From: Tetracladium setigerum | Taxonomy: Eukaryota; Ascomycota; Leotiomycetes; Helotiales | Reading direction: 5' to 3' | Assembly: GCA_031472005.1 (NCBI GenBank) | Contig: PZJY01000003.1 | Span: 3,224,001-3,288,000 of the forward strand | Length of the DNA: 64,000 nt | Shown here: one piece after another, positions 45,077 to 56,495 of the stretch | Layout of the letters: the number at the start of each line of letters is the position of its first letter | Numbering within the stretch: position 1 is the first letter of the stretch | Translations under genes and position numbers: made by a program | The notes under the pieces: generated by a model | Databases searched by the model: none | The model's input: the letters and a program-made list of their open reading frames with translations, nothing else | Told to the model about the DNA's origin: nothing

Positions 45077-46599
45077 TATCACACGCAACTCCACTCAATC
45101 GACCTCAATACCTATGCCTACTCAACTTCTCTGAAGCATGTAGGCACCTGATGCCAACTAACAAATATACCGGGTACCCTAACGCGGGTGTATCGACTAG
45201 ATCACAACAACTTATGAGAAATGGAGTCGTCAAATGTCTTCGGAGAAGGAGGGGATCTAAACTGCTTGGAAAGTGCTCCAACAGACTTTCGCCAGGAACA
45301 AACGCTCCTGCAATTACCCACGCTAGTCTGCGGAGCTTATGCTTTCGATTTTTCGTGGAGCAATCAGAATCTGTTGTCCCACGGCAATCCTGTCATCTTC
45401 ATATGAGTGGACTTCTTGCAATGTACCGAGTCAATTGGCATCCTCTGAGAGCGATACCCAACTCCGAACTCGCAAGTTCGGTCACTCTCCCAGGCCAGGT
45501 CCTTTCCATTGTTATACCAACATCTCACTTATACTCTGATTTCAGTATCATCAATCTTCCAACTGTCGGAACAGTTGTTGAATCGAGGGCAAGGAAATTA
45601 ATCCTGAAGTTACGGTAACCAGCATGGTTTGTCCGGATCCCAGGAAGGTATGGACACCAGAGCCAGAGTCTCACAGATTCCGACGTACAGCAATTCTCCT
45701 CGTGCGTCACTCCTACGTAGTACAAGAAGTTCTTGTAGCCAATTCGTATTTAACCATTGATGATCCTTTTCCTTCATTCGTCCTCTCTTCTCAGTCATAT
45801 GGGTACATCGTCATAATGAGACATGCATCTGAGCGCTTGGCGCTTTTGCTTTCTCGTTCGTCGTTTGTCGGTCGTTTGAATTTTCTGTCATTTTTGATGA
45901 AAGATTGCTGCACATCTTTCATTTAAATTTGTTTTTCATTTTGCCTGCCGTCCATTTCTTTTTTAAGAAAATCTTAAGGGGTTGATAACAGCCGGAGTAC
46001 AGTAGCGGATTGAAGGGACCCTGGTTCTTAATGCACTCACTCAATCTATCTTGCCGTGTCGTGAGGGGTCGAGGGGATGAGAAACGGAAGGATTTCATTC
46101 CATGAATCCAGTGAGCTGATGATGTCGGGGATTTAATCCTACTCGGATATTCAGAGCTGAACTTTCTCGTGGTATTTTCCCTCTGACTACAGGACGGTCA
46201 AATTCTGGGCCGATTATACGACTTTTACATGCAATTTAGATAGATTGTACAGTACACCGACCCAAAATAGAACACTTGGGAAGCTCAAACTTTGGCACTT
46301 AAACTTCTTGTGAGCTGTTCCCCGCGTACGAACTAGAGAATTGGCTGATGTTATGCTCCTTGGCAATCCAATGGAAATCTGGGGTAACGCAAGATCGCCC
46401 TGGCTGATCTGTAGTTGGTTATTTCGGTATGCAAATGCTGACTTTCAGGCTATACCGATTTTGCCACGAGGGTTGTCTTACTTCTGCTCTAAGATATAAA
46501 GATGGATGAGGAGAATGGAAGATTTTCATGATGGTCAAACAAATTTACTACACCCTACGGTGTTTACAAGTGTCAGAAAAACATCACCTCATTCTAAAA
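45077..46599. other. Long intergenic stretch upstream of the Cys-rich gene
   Basis: No gene is supported. The final 100 bases contain the probable promoter ('aagatataaag' near 46490) of the secreted protein gene. The middle part is unremarkable. Confidence 0.35.
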
Positions 46600-47994
46600 A
46601 TGAAGGCTTTTTTATTCTCGTTCCTTGCATTGGGGCTGACCGGGGTGTTGGCAGCTCCCGCTCCCGGTATGCACATCATAAATTCCCCGACTCCAGTTTC
46701 AAAGTATGCTAACATTCAACAGACAGCAACCTCGATAGCATATCAGCATGTACCCTTTTGTGCAAACCTGGATACACAGCTGTGTACAGTCCTGTCACGA
46801 ATAAATGCAAATGTATTCTCAATAATGAAGAGATCTGTCTTCGTGAGACCATTTGCATCGGCACACACTACCCCGTCTGGAATCCAAAAAGCAAGAAGTG
46901 TACCTGCGAGCCTTACGACTTTGTTGCAGAGGAGAAGTGTCTGAATGAGCAAATCTGCATTGCAACTCATCACGCTGTGTGGAATCCCAGAACCAAGAAA
47001 TGCACCTGCGAACTCATCGTAATCGAGGATCCCGACAAGGAGAGATGCCTTCTCGCAACCAGTTGCCTCACAGGATCGCATGCTTTCTGGAATGCAATCA
47101 CAAAGAAATGCTCTTGCAATCCCAATGATGCTGAGTTCATCTGCAAAGCTGCAACAACATGTAGTCCAGGCTCAGTACCAATTTGGCACCCTGAATCAGA
47201 GACTTGCATCTGTGAAAAGGTCGCCAAACGAGAAACAGCAGAGTATCCCCCAGATCCAAAGACCTGTCCCACGATCCGTTGCGCAGCAGGCTATAGACCC
47301 AAATACATCCCCGGACGAGCCCACTGCATCTGCGAGAAGATCCCAGGTATGTACTTGCATCCACCTTCAACCTTCCTCGCCTATCCAGATTGAAGTTAGC
47401 TAACAGACTGCCCCAAGTACCCGTCCCTGACCCATCCACCTGCCCAACAATAAAATGCTCAGCAGGCTACAAACCCCTCTACAACCCCAAAACCAAAACA
47501 TGCAGTTGCGTCCCCGACCCAACACAGTGCACAGGCTGGATGTGTATCGCCGAGCAACGACCAGTATATGATCCCAAAACAGGCAAATGCGGCTGCCAGT
47601 GGATTCCCGGACTTGAACCAACTCCTGTTCCCTCCCAACACCCATTAGCCCATGTGCAACGATTCTCTGTATTGCGGAAATGACACCAAAGGTCAATGAA
47701 ACTACAGGCCTATGTGAATGTGAATGGATCCCAGGTCTTGAGCCCGGAAAACCAACTGAACCCGTTTACTCGCGATCTGACTCTGAACCAGAACCAGTAG
47801 CCGAGATTGAAGAGAGAGCAACACCTATTGTGAAGCCATCGCCAACTCCGTATGATCCGTTGAATTGCTACTGGTTGAAGGTTTATTGTAAGGGTGGTGA
47901 TCATCATATGCATTATGATCCAAAGACGAAGAGTTGTAGGTGTCCGCCTGTGTATAGTACTACCAGGCCGATTATTCCGCGACCGACTTATTGA
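46600..47994 (+). CDS. Secreted Cys-rich repeat protein of unknown family, one apparent 1-nt deletion
   Basis: The start at 46600 gives signal peptide 'FLFSFLALGLTGVLAAPAPG'. Exon 1 is 46600-46666, the intron is 46667-46722 (branch-like GCTAAC), exon 2 is 46723-47346 and the last exon begins at 47400 (or 47407) and ends at 47994. One C is missing at 47630-47632; with it the sum is 429 codons (428 aa) for the 47400 acceptor. The mature protein is about nine tandem modules of 35-45 residues, each C-x(3-5)-C-x-(about 8)-(W/Y)xPxxKxCxC. Examples are 'CIGTHYPVWNPKSKKCTCE', 'CIATHHAVWNPRTKKCTCE' and 'CIAEQRPVYDPKTGKCGC'. 'WIPGLEP' linkers join the later modules. It is probably disulfide-rich and extracellular. 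I recognise no characterised family. Confidence 0.7.
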
Positions 47995-48324
47995 GGAGGG
48001 GAAGTATGTTTGAGGGAGGGATGAATGTTAGGCTCTTTCGTGTATGTTTGGTGAAAAAATGAGATGCAGTTTCGTGGTGGGTGGTTTGGTATCAAAATTC
48101 AAATCTTCAACGAAATACATATCTCATAAGTGCGTAAGACAAAAATTTTCTTCTACTGTGAAGGAGAGAGTGTGTGTGAGGATTGATGAATCCAATCATG
48201 ATATAAGATCCTCCTCCTCCTGAAAATCCTAAATATTTCCATTTTGCAACTACAAGACGCCAGAGTGCAAACTCAAAACAGCCACTGAAAAATTTCATGT
48301 CATCAATACTAATCTCGATCTTAA
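47995..48324. other. Intergenic stretch between convergent genes
   Basis: 330 bases between the Cys-rich gene and the copper ATPase. No gene is seen. Confidence 0.4.
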
Positions 48325-50963
48325 TCAAAACTTCTTCAACCTCAACAACAAAGCAACAGCCACAATCGGCAAAACACTACACAACTCCCCCAACGCCGCC
48401 CACCTCGGCTCGATCCTTGCCCTCGGCACCACACCAGCTGCCAACAGAATCGCTAAAAGATTATACACGAACCCCATACAAAATTAAAGATGACGCGGTC
48501 GTAGAATGATTTGGAGACGTCGAGAAGAGTTATGATTCCTTTGAGTGAGGGACGCATAAGGATTACGTCTGCGGCGGATTGAGCGACGGATGGGCCGTGG
48601 TTGATGTGAACCCCTATGCTGGCTTGAGCAAGGGCGATAGCGTCGTTAGTACCGTCGCCGCAGAAGAGGATGGTATTTTGTTTCTTGAATTTTGATTTTG
48701 ATGTTGATTGTGATTGTGATTCAGGGTCTGAAGAATGGGGGAGGAGAGATTGGATGTATGCTTGTTTGTCGCTGGGGCTGCAGCGAGAGCGTGTGTGTGA
48801 TGGCGGTATACCAAGATGAGCAGCTGTGCGGTTTACGGACTTTTCATTATCGCCACTGATGAGAGATATTTCGATGTTGCGTTCTCGAAGGGCGGTGATG
48901 GTGGAGAGAGCATCGTTTCGTATACGGTCTTTGAGACTGAAGATGGCCGTTAATTTGTCGTTTTGGGTGATGCATAAAATGGTCAATCCATTTTCCAAGA
49001 TTGCGGCTATGATGGGATTGTCATCGATGCTGAGCCAATATGGGTTTCCAACTTTGATGCAGACCCCTTCGTGAATTGCCTCGATTCCTCCACCAGGTAT
49101 GGACTTGATGTTATCGAGACGGGTGGGTTTGACATCAGGATACATCGAGCTGAAATGCGTAATTATTGACTTGCAAACAGGATGCTCGCATGTTGATACT
49201 AGACCCAGGAGGACACTTTGAGTATTCTCACTTTCATCTCCAAGATATTTCTCTTCAACAACAGACAAACGTCCATCCGTGAGAGTTCCGGTCTTATCAA
49301 AAACAACATGCGTAACCTTCCTCCCAATCTCTAAACTCTTCGCAGACCTCAAAATCAAGCCGTGTCGTGCCCCAACTCCTCCAGCAATTATAGCAACCAT
49401 TGGCACTGCTAAGCCAATAGCACAAGGGCATGAGACTATCAAGACTGAAATCGCATATGTCATTGCATTGATGCATGCAGTCGCGGCACTTTCATGCTTG
49501 ACAACTTTACCGATGACACTCCAGATCGCGAAAACGCAACACGTGATGATCAGGATAGCAGGAACGAAATAGCTCGCGACGACATCAGCTATTTCTTGGA
49601 CCTTTGGTTTTGAACAGGTGGCTTCGTCGACCATTGCGCCAATCTTTGCGATTGTGTTATCGCTGGGTAACGAGGAAAGCTGGATCTCAAGGGTCCCTGA
49701 ATGGTTGATGGAGCCAGCGATGACAAACATTCCTGGTTCTTTTGGCATGAGAGTTGACTCTCCTGTGAGGAGAGACTCATCAATCTCGGACTGACCGCTG
49801 ACGATAATCCCATCCGTAATTACCGTCTTTTCAGGGAAAACCTTGAAAATATCCCCATACTGGAGAAGCCGGGCGTCAATTTCCTGGGCCTCGCCATTGG
49901 GCAGCACCAGAGAGGCCATGTGCTCCTGTATCGACTCAATTGAGATCAACTCCACTGCTTTCTGGCGAGCATATGCACTCATCGTACGGCCGACCATTAT
50001 GAGGGTGACAAGAAGCGTGCTGGTTTCGAAGAATTCTGGAGGCGAGAGTGGCTTTCCTGACACAAGAAATATGTATGCAACGAGCGAGTAGATGTATGCC
50101 GTGGTCGTACTCAGCACAACTAGCATATCCATTTCCACCAGACGGGAGACAACTGCGCTTTTGAATGCGCGGGGATAAAATGGTCCAGCGATAAGAGTTT
50201 GGACGAGAGTGGCCAGTGCCAAGCAAACACCTCCATATATAACTTCTCGGTTGGGCAGCTGAGCGTATGAAAGTATAAGAACTGGCACGGTGAGCATTGC
50301 TGATACTAAAGTCCTGAGCAGCTCACGGCGGACATGTGCCTTTCCTGCAGCAAGCAGATTTGGTGGAGATTGAGGAGCAAGTTTGCAGTCTTGAAAGCAA
50401 GCATTCGAAAGTAAGACACGAGCACCGATCTCCTCTGGACGATATGACACTCTAATATGGTTCTTTCCGACAACTAGTATATCCGAAATCCCAAAGGGTC
50501 GACTCTCCTTGGAGAGTAGAAAATTCTCAGGGACAATTAGATCTATTTGCCCTCCAACGTGTCTGATTCTTGAACAAGCGAAGCCTGTTTTTCTCTTGAT
50601 GATGCTCGCGACATTGTCCCGGTCAATCCTGGTGGAAGGGCTCAGTTTGAACTCTAATTGCGCAAGTAGAAGGCTGCTTTTGATGTCCGAAATCTCGATG
50701 TATGAGGATAGAGTGTTGTAGAGAACCTTCTCACAGCCCGTGCAGGTCATGCCCTGGACGCTCAAGGCGATGGACTCGGGATTCGAACTTGATTCCGGAT
50801 CGATTTGAATAACAAAAGAGCCGTCGGAGTTGTTTGGATCAGACTCGTGGGAGTCGTGGCTAGAACTGTGCGAGCAATCTCGCACGGTGCTGTGATCTTC
50901 ATGGCTGCGACATTCGAGCGTCTTGTCATATGAGGCATGGCCCCCATTTTGACAGCAGGTCAT
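48325..50963 (-). CDS. P1B-type copper/heavy-metal transporting ATPase, one apparent 1-nt deletion near the C-terminus
   Basis: Intronless. The N-terminus has a Cys/His-rich tail (MTCCQNGGH, then CRSHEDH, CSHSSSHDSH) and one HMA domain with 'GMTCTGC' at residues 71-77. The ATPase core has 'DESLLTGES', the membrane metal site CPC at 512-514 ('SCPCAIGLAVP'), phosphorylation Asp556 in 'DKTGTLTDG', the P1B-specific HP in 'STCEHPVCKS', and 'GDGTNDAIAL'. The frame breaks at 48472-48475 (GGGG, one G missing). The continuation supplies the expected 'GFVYNLLAILLAAG' helix and a last helix ending 'LLLRLKKF' with a stop at 48325, for 879 aa in total. The YN of TM7 is kept, but the usual MxxSS of TM8 is 'LCSV'. 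The enzyme exports or compartmentalises Cu(I)-like metals. The tail suggests a detoxification pump rather than the Golgi CCC2 type, which is inference. Confidence 0.9.
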
Positions 50964-52381
50964 GATGGTGGAACTTGTGTCTGTGATAGTCTTGGAAGAT
51001 AGGTGACTGGAACCACGAGGAGATGCAAATTGTTGTGTGGAGATGGGGTGATGATTGAGGTTTTTCGTGGGATTGTTGATCGAAGTTGATGGCTTTGATT
51101 ACATTCATTCTCAACGTTCCTCGCTTTGTAAAGCCATATCCACGGACTCCTCTCTTCGCAGTTCTCATCCCCTGGAGGGACAAACCTTCGTGCAATATTC
51201 TCCAGATGAGACAATCAACGGCAATGCCTCAGATGATCCAAGGCGCAGGCTGGAATAGTTACGTGAGAGACAATGGAAGTTCCCTTTATGGTCGAAATGT
51301 CTCAGGATAATGATTTTCGATTCGAATTCTGTGATAGTACCTCAAGCATCCCATGCTACTTGGTCTGGATCCATGTTGCTGCATATCTTGTACCACGATA
51401 TGCTTGCTGTCTCTAGATCTCAACGGCGAAGCTTGTCAATCTAGGATGTGATACTGTAGATCTGGGAGCAAGAAACGGATACCAACATTTGTGTCGCTCG
51501 AAAGCCAGAACAAGTGGACAGTGTCAATCTGATGATAATTTACATCCAAAATTTCATCTGATATGATATTTCTCTCGCTGGGGAAGTGGTGTTTTCCCGG
51601 CATTTCGATTTAAGCTTTCATCCAATTCGCATCTTGACAGGGTTGTGAAGATTCAACAATAGAGGAGTGGGTCGCCGATGAAGAATAAAATCTTGCGATT
51701 TTAAGGCGAAGGAAAGTTGATCTGGAAGTTCTATAGCTTTCATGATGAGACGGAAGACCTGTACTCGAGTAAAGCGGTGGTGACACGTTGGACACGGGAA
51801 GAGTTTATCGATCAAGTGTCGAACTGTCTGCGAGTGAATAACGGTTCTGCCGTTGAACCGTTCTGGTGACCAGCTCAGAAAGCACGCAAACGACAGTATC
51901 CAGAGGCTATTCGAGACCTATTGAATACATGTTGAATATGACGAGAGACGGTGTTGATATGTGGTTTTAATACCTGCTGTTGGTATTTCGGTTGTTGTAG
52001 TCCCTCCGTCCCTCTATCCGGACTTCGTTGTTGACTTGCAAGCGAGCAAAAGGGGTTCGGGACCGAGATGCTCCCAAGCCTTAACGAACCCCCATCCGCC
52101 CGCTGCCAAACCCTATCACAAGCCCTGGAAGCCCCCCTTCCCCACCACCAGGCACCACGCCGTCCACGCCTTCTGTGATGCCTGGAACTTTATTGGAAAT
52201 GTACGTAGTTAGGTGGTGGTTGATACGGTAGCCGAGTCCCGGCTTATGCGTCGATATCTGGGAGAAGTGAAGGATCAGATATCAGAGTTCGGAATCCTCC
52301 AACGCAACAACATTGCACCACCATATCTACAACAAAAGACTCGCCTCTCGCTTCGTGCATGTCATCCCTGAGTCACCAAAG
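50964..52381. other. Divergent promoter region of the copper ATPase and a Zn2Cys6 gene
   Basis: 1.4 kb between two divergently transcribed genes. No gene is supported in it. Its length suggests two separate promoters or long 5' UTRs. I did not find an obvious metal-response motif by eye. Confidence 0.4.
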
Positions 52382-55183
52382 ATGTCGATGCCTGGGTTAG
52401 CTGACGGCTGGGAGCCAAGCCAGGCTGACCGACACCTATCCACCTCTTCCGGCGATGTCGCGAACGAGAATGATGAGTGCAACGACAACGAGGACCTTTC
52501 CCCAGAACAGGAGAAAGCAAACCTTTCCAACGGACACAGCAAAGCACACCCTCCCTCTGACAAGACGATATCATGTGTATCATGTCGAAAGCGGAAGTTA
52601 AAGTGCGACCGCATCAAACCGCGATGTGGCACTTGTACTCGATTACGGCACGAATGCGAGTTCCCTGAGCGGAAGAGGAACCTGGGATCAAAGAGACGCA
52701 ATATGAAGGAGCTGGAGGCAAGATTGGGTATGGCTTCATGTTGTAATAATATCGTTGGAATGTTTTGCGCTGATACAACGCAGCCCAGGTTGAGACTCAA
52801 CTGGTCGCTGAGACCAAGTTGGCTGAGAGCAAGTTGGCTTCTGCAGCAATGGGATCTCGCTCCGCAAGTGAATCCTCTATACCCACGATCCCCACGATAC
52901 AACCGCTCTCTGCCTTCAGTACCGAACCGGACTGGAACTCTATTGGAATGGATATAGATATCAACTTGGACATGGGAATGGGAGGGGGCATGGAGTCTAC
53001 ATTTGACATACCTCAGTCTGCTTTCGACATGCAGAATGAAAATATCATGTCTGCTGGAGGTGGTTTCTTTTCACAAGAATTGCTCGCTCTTGGCCTCCAA
53101 GAACCGCTTCCCCCACAAGATATGATGGATGAATTGTGAGGAGAATCTATGCGGAATTTGGATCTTGCTAACAGCAGCACAGAAACTCGATATACTTTGA
53201 CACGTTCCATAAGACAATGCCCCTCATGCACAAATACCGGTACTATGCCTCGCTCGATCGAGCTCCTCACATGCGACCTCCTGTCTGTCTCCGATACGCA
53301 ATGTGGACCATTGCAGCTTCAGTTTCCGAAGGATACGGTTGGTTTGAAGGCGTAGCATATGAACGATGCAGGAGATATCTTCAACAAGATGAAATGAAGG
53401 TAAGTTTGGTCCTTGCCTTGCAATATTGCTGCTTACAAGTCTCTAGGGACATGGCGAGGCATTCGTTTCCGTATACTATGTTCAGACGTGGGCTATCATT
53501 GCTACTTATGAGGCTACCAAAACTTATTTTTCTCGGTCATGGATGAGTAGTGGCCGGGCAGTTCGGCTTGTTCACATGCTTGGTCTTCATCGATTGGACG
53601 GCGATGGAACGGATCTGAAAAGGATTCTTGCCCCTCCCAGAGATTGGATAGAGTTAGAGGAGCGAAGACGAGCATTCTGGGCTGCATTTTATGTTGACCG
53701 GTGGGCGAGCAGTGGTACAGGGTGGCCAATGATCATTGATGAAAAAGAGGTCGGTTTTTATTCTTCTTCTTTTATGTTTGTACCCCACTGACAAAGACTT
53801 AGATTATGACCCATCTCCCTGCTTCCGAAGACGCCTTTGAGAATGGTACCAGGCAGGAAACAATGTCTCTTGAAGAGGCATTAACACCGTCTGGTGCTGC
53901 GAAAGCTACTCCCTTTGGCGGGATCGTCCTCTCGGCAGCTCTTTTCGGCCACAACTTTCAACATCTTCATCGGACAGGGCCAAACGAGCAGCCAGATGAC
54001 CTTGCCAACGGAGAATTTTGGAAACGCCATCGAAAGATGGACAATGTCTTGTCGAATATCTTCATGTTTCTACCGGATCATCTCCGACTTCCACAAGGCC
54101 TTCGGGATATGAATGTGCCTCTCATACACATGAACATTCACGCATCTACTATCTGTCTTCATCAAGCCGCCATCTTAACAGCGGAAAAGCATAAGCTTGA
54201 CATAAACTTCAAACGTATGTCTCGGGCGAGAAGCGTCACGGCAGCAGAAGAAGTCGTCAACATCATGCGTATGATTACACATGTCGATGTTACCCAGGTA
54301 TGCAACATGTATGAGATTCAGAAGATCAGAGTGCGCTAATACGATTTAGTTGAGCTCGTGGACAGGTTTCTGTCTTTACGTTGCAGCTGGTGTGCTGATC
54401 CAGGACAAGAAGATTGATCAAAGTCGGTCTACATCCCTCACGAGTCTGGATTTCCTTCTCTCGGCCATGAAAGCTCTTGCAAAAAGACATTCCATTACTC
54501 ATCATTTCATTGCCCAGCTTGAGCTTGACATTGACGCAGCAGGAATCCGAGACATTGATAGCAGTTCCATACCAAGAGACTTTATCATAAAGACTACAGC
54601 AGTAGGAATTATCGGTGATGCACCACATCGAGTTAGCATTGATGATATGAATGGTACGACTGTCCAAAGCCGCAAGTCTTCGAGGCCTGTGGGTGAGCCG
54701 GAAACGTACCACAGAATAGGCGTTACTGGTCTTACCGACATGCCCGCGAGTAGTAAAGATCCAGTTCCGGAAGGCGAAGTACAGAAGATGTGGGACATCA
54801 CCGGATCCGCATGTCCCAGCCCCTTGATTCCAAGAGACTTCTTACGAGCCGGTGTGGCGGCATTCCCGCCAGAAACACAACCCGCTATCAGCCAAGCCAG
54901 CAACGTGGAATTCTGTCCGTACACTTCCAGCGGAAACGACACCTCCCCGTCCATAAACGCCGAAAGCACACCACCGAGTGATGTATCTACACCAAGCATG
55001 ACCCAATATGCCATACGGCCGCTTCCAGGCATGGAGGCATTTCATGGACCCGACTCGCAGACTTTCCAAGTTCCCGTTGGTTTGAATTCGACGTATCGGC
55101 CGCCTGCACATTTTAAAGGAAATCTTGGAGGAGATACGCTTGATGGGTTTCTGGAAGCTCAAATGTGGGGTTTGAATGGTTGA
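52382..55183 (+). CDS. Zn2Cys6 transcription factor with fungal-specific TF domain (1)
   Basis: Six exons: 52382-52727, 52784-53135, 53183-53399, 53447-53749, 53803-54297 and 54350-55183, giving 848 aa. The binuclear zinc cluster is 'CVSCRKRKLKCDRIKPRCGT' and onward, with Cys at 65, 68, 75, 82, 85 and 92 (C-x2-C-x6-C-x6-C-x2-C-x6-C). A basic linker 'KRRNMKELEARL' and a heptad-like coil follow. The middle homology region includes 'FHKTMPLMHKYRYYASLDRA', 'AVRLVHMLGLHRLDG' and 'LEERRRAFWAAFYVDRW', the classic Fungal_trans signature. The C-terminus is Ser/Thr/Pro-rich. It is a nuclear regulator of unknown targets; divergence from the copper ATPase makes that gene one candidate. The first ATG that fits is 52382. 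All junctions keep frame, and the gene is intact. Confidence 0.88.
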
Positions 55184-55497
55184 TTTAAGCATTTGTTTTT
55201 TCCACCACAATATCATCTCGATATCGAGTACATTGCTTTAAGAACATTACTTCGGTTACGAGCAAATGGGTCTTATCGAAATCTACTGCGAATCCGGCAT
55301 TTAATAATGTTTTACTCGGATAATCATCAACGAATCTGGAAGTTCGTCGCATTTCTTATTTGATGAAGTTTTCTAGTCATCAACCACATACACATCCAAC
55401 AGAGACTCGAATAGGCTCGAATGCTCAAGGAGCTATCATTTCTAAACAAAATCACACGAACATCATCGTCTCTCCCCCTTATATACATATTCTTAAG

Positions 55498-55527
55498 GGT
55501 CACGGTCACGGTCACGGTCACGGTCAG
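55498..55527. repeat. GGTCAC hexamer repeat
   Basis: Four perfect GGTCAC units and a fifth, GGTCAG. It is a short tandem repeat with no known role. Confidence 0.9.
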
Positions 55528-55638
55528 GGGCGAAGGAGGTCTGTTTTTTTAACGCGCAAAATACCACTCATCCATATTCTCTTTTTTTCAGCGGGATGAT
55601 TTCCTTTTTTGGCAAGGGGCGTAAATGAATAGATTTGA

Positions 55639-55760
55639 GATGAGGAGGAGGAGCGGAAAGGAAAGGAAAGGAAGGGTGACGAAACGAACAGGAAGGGAAA
55701 CGAAGGGAAATGAATTGAAAGGAAAGTCAAGAAGGGAAGGGAAGAAAAGAAAAGGGGGCA
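55639..55760. repeat. Polypurine (GA-rich) tract
   Basis: About 120 bases with almost no pyrimidines on the plus strand, built of GGAAA, GAAGG and GAAAC variants. Such tracts can form triplex (H-DNA) structures. It sits between two convergent genes. Confidence 0.8.
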
Positions 55761-56495
55761 AGCGTTACTAATTTTCCACGTCTCACCCAGTATGGCATGG
55801 AAACACATGAACCAAATGGAAAGGAAGGAAAGGAAAGGTGACTCTTGAAAGTCAAAGGGCTAAAATCTTACTTTGGTGGCTCCCTATTTTTTTTTCAGAT
55901 GATTACGCTTTTCTTCTTATGTGTATGATATTTTGGCTTGATGGGTGGATGGGGAGGCCGGGTTCATACAAGATGATATGTCATGATATGACAGGGCAGG
56001 GCTGGAGGGCATAACTAGCTGAAAAAACTAGCTAGAATAGATAGATTCGGTATGGATCATATGAACAATTTTATCTGACCTTGACAGAATCGCCCTTCCT
56101 CCCCTCCTGGAAATATAATGTAGATCATCTGTGAGAATAAACGAAGGGAGTCAGTGACGAACAACCACAAAGAGTGGCCACAACGGTATCACAGACTTGT
56201 TTTTCTTCTTTATTCTATCAAAAAAATAATAAAAAAGACGAAGAGAACTTCACATTCCAAAAAGGAAGATTTCGGATCTTCAAATTACAATAACGCCATA
56301 CACCCCTTTCCACCCCACCAAAGCTGAATTAACCCACACTGAAAACTCCATTTATTCATTAATTCATTCCAACCAAAGCATCCATACAATCCATCTTCTC
56401 ACCTTTTTTTACTACAAATAGCTAAAAGTAACAAATATGTCATTATCATTATGATATAACAAGACACAAAACAGAAGACCGCTAAAAGGCACAGC

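Larger units (their letters stand above)
55184..56495. other. Intergenic stretch between convergent regulators, with simple repeats
   Basis: No gene. It contains four GGTCAC hexamers plus one GGTCAG at 55498-55527 and a 120-base purine-rich tract (GGAAA/GAAGG variants) at about 55639-55760. Much of the rest is AT-rich 3' UTR-like sequence shared by the two convergent genes. Confidence 0.6.

Noticed and set aside
45022..45618. 198-codon plus-strand open frame
   Set aside because: No domain, Leu/Ser/His-rich composition, and it overlaps a better spliced minus-strand candidate at 44674-45076.
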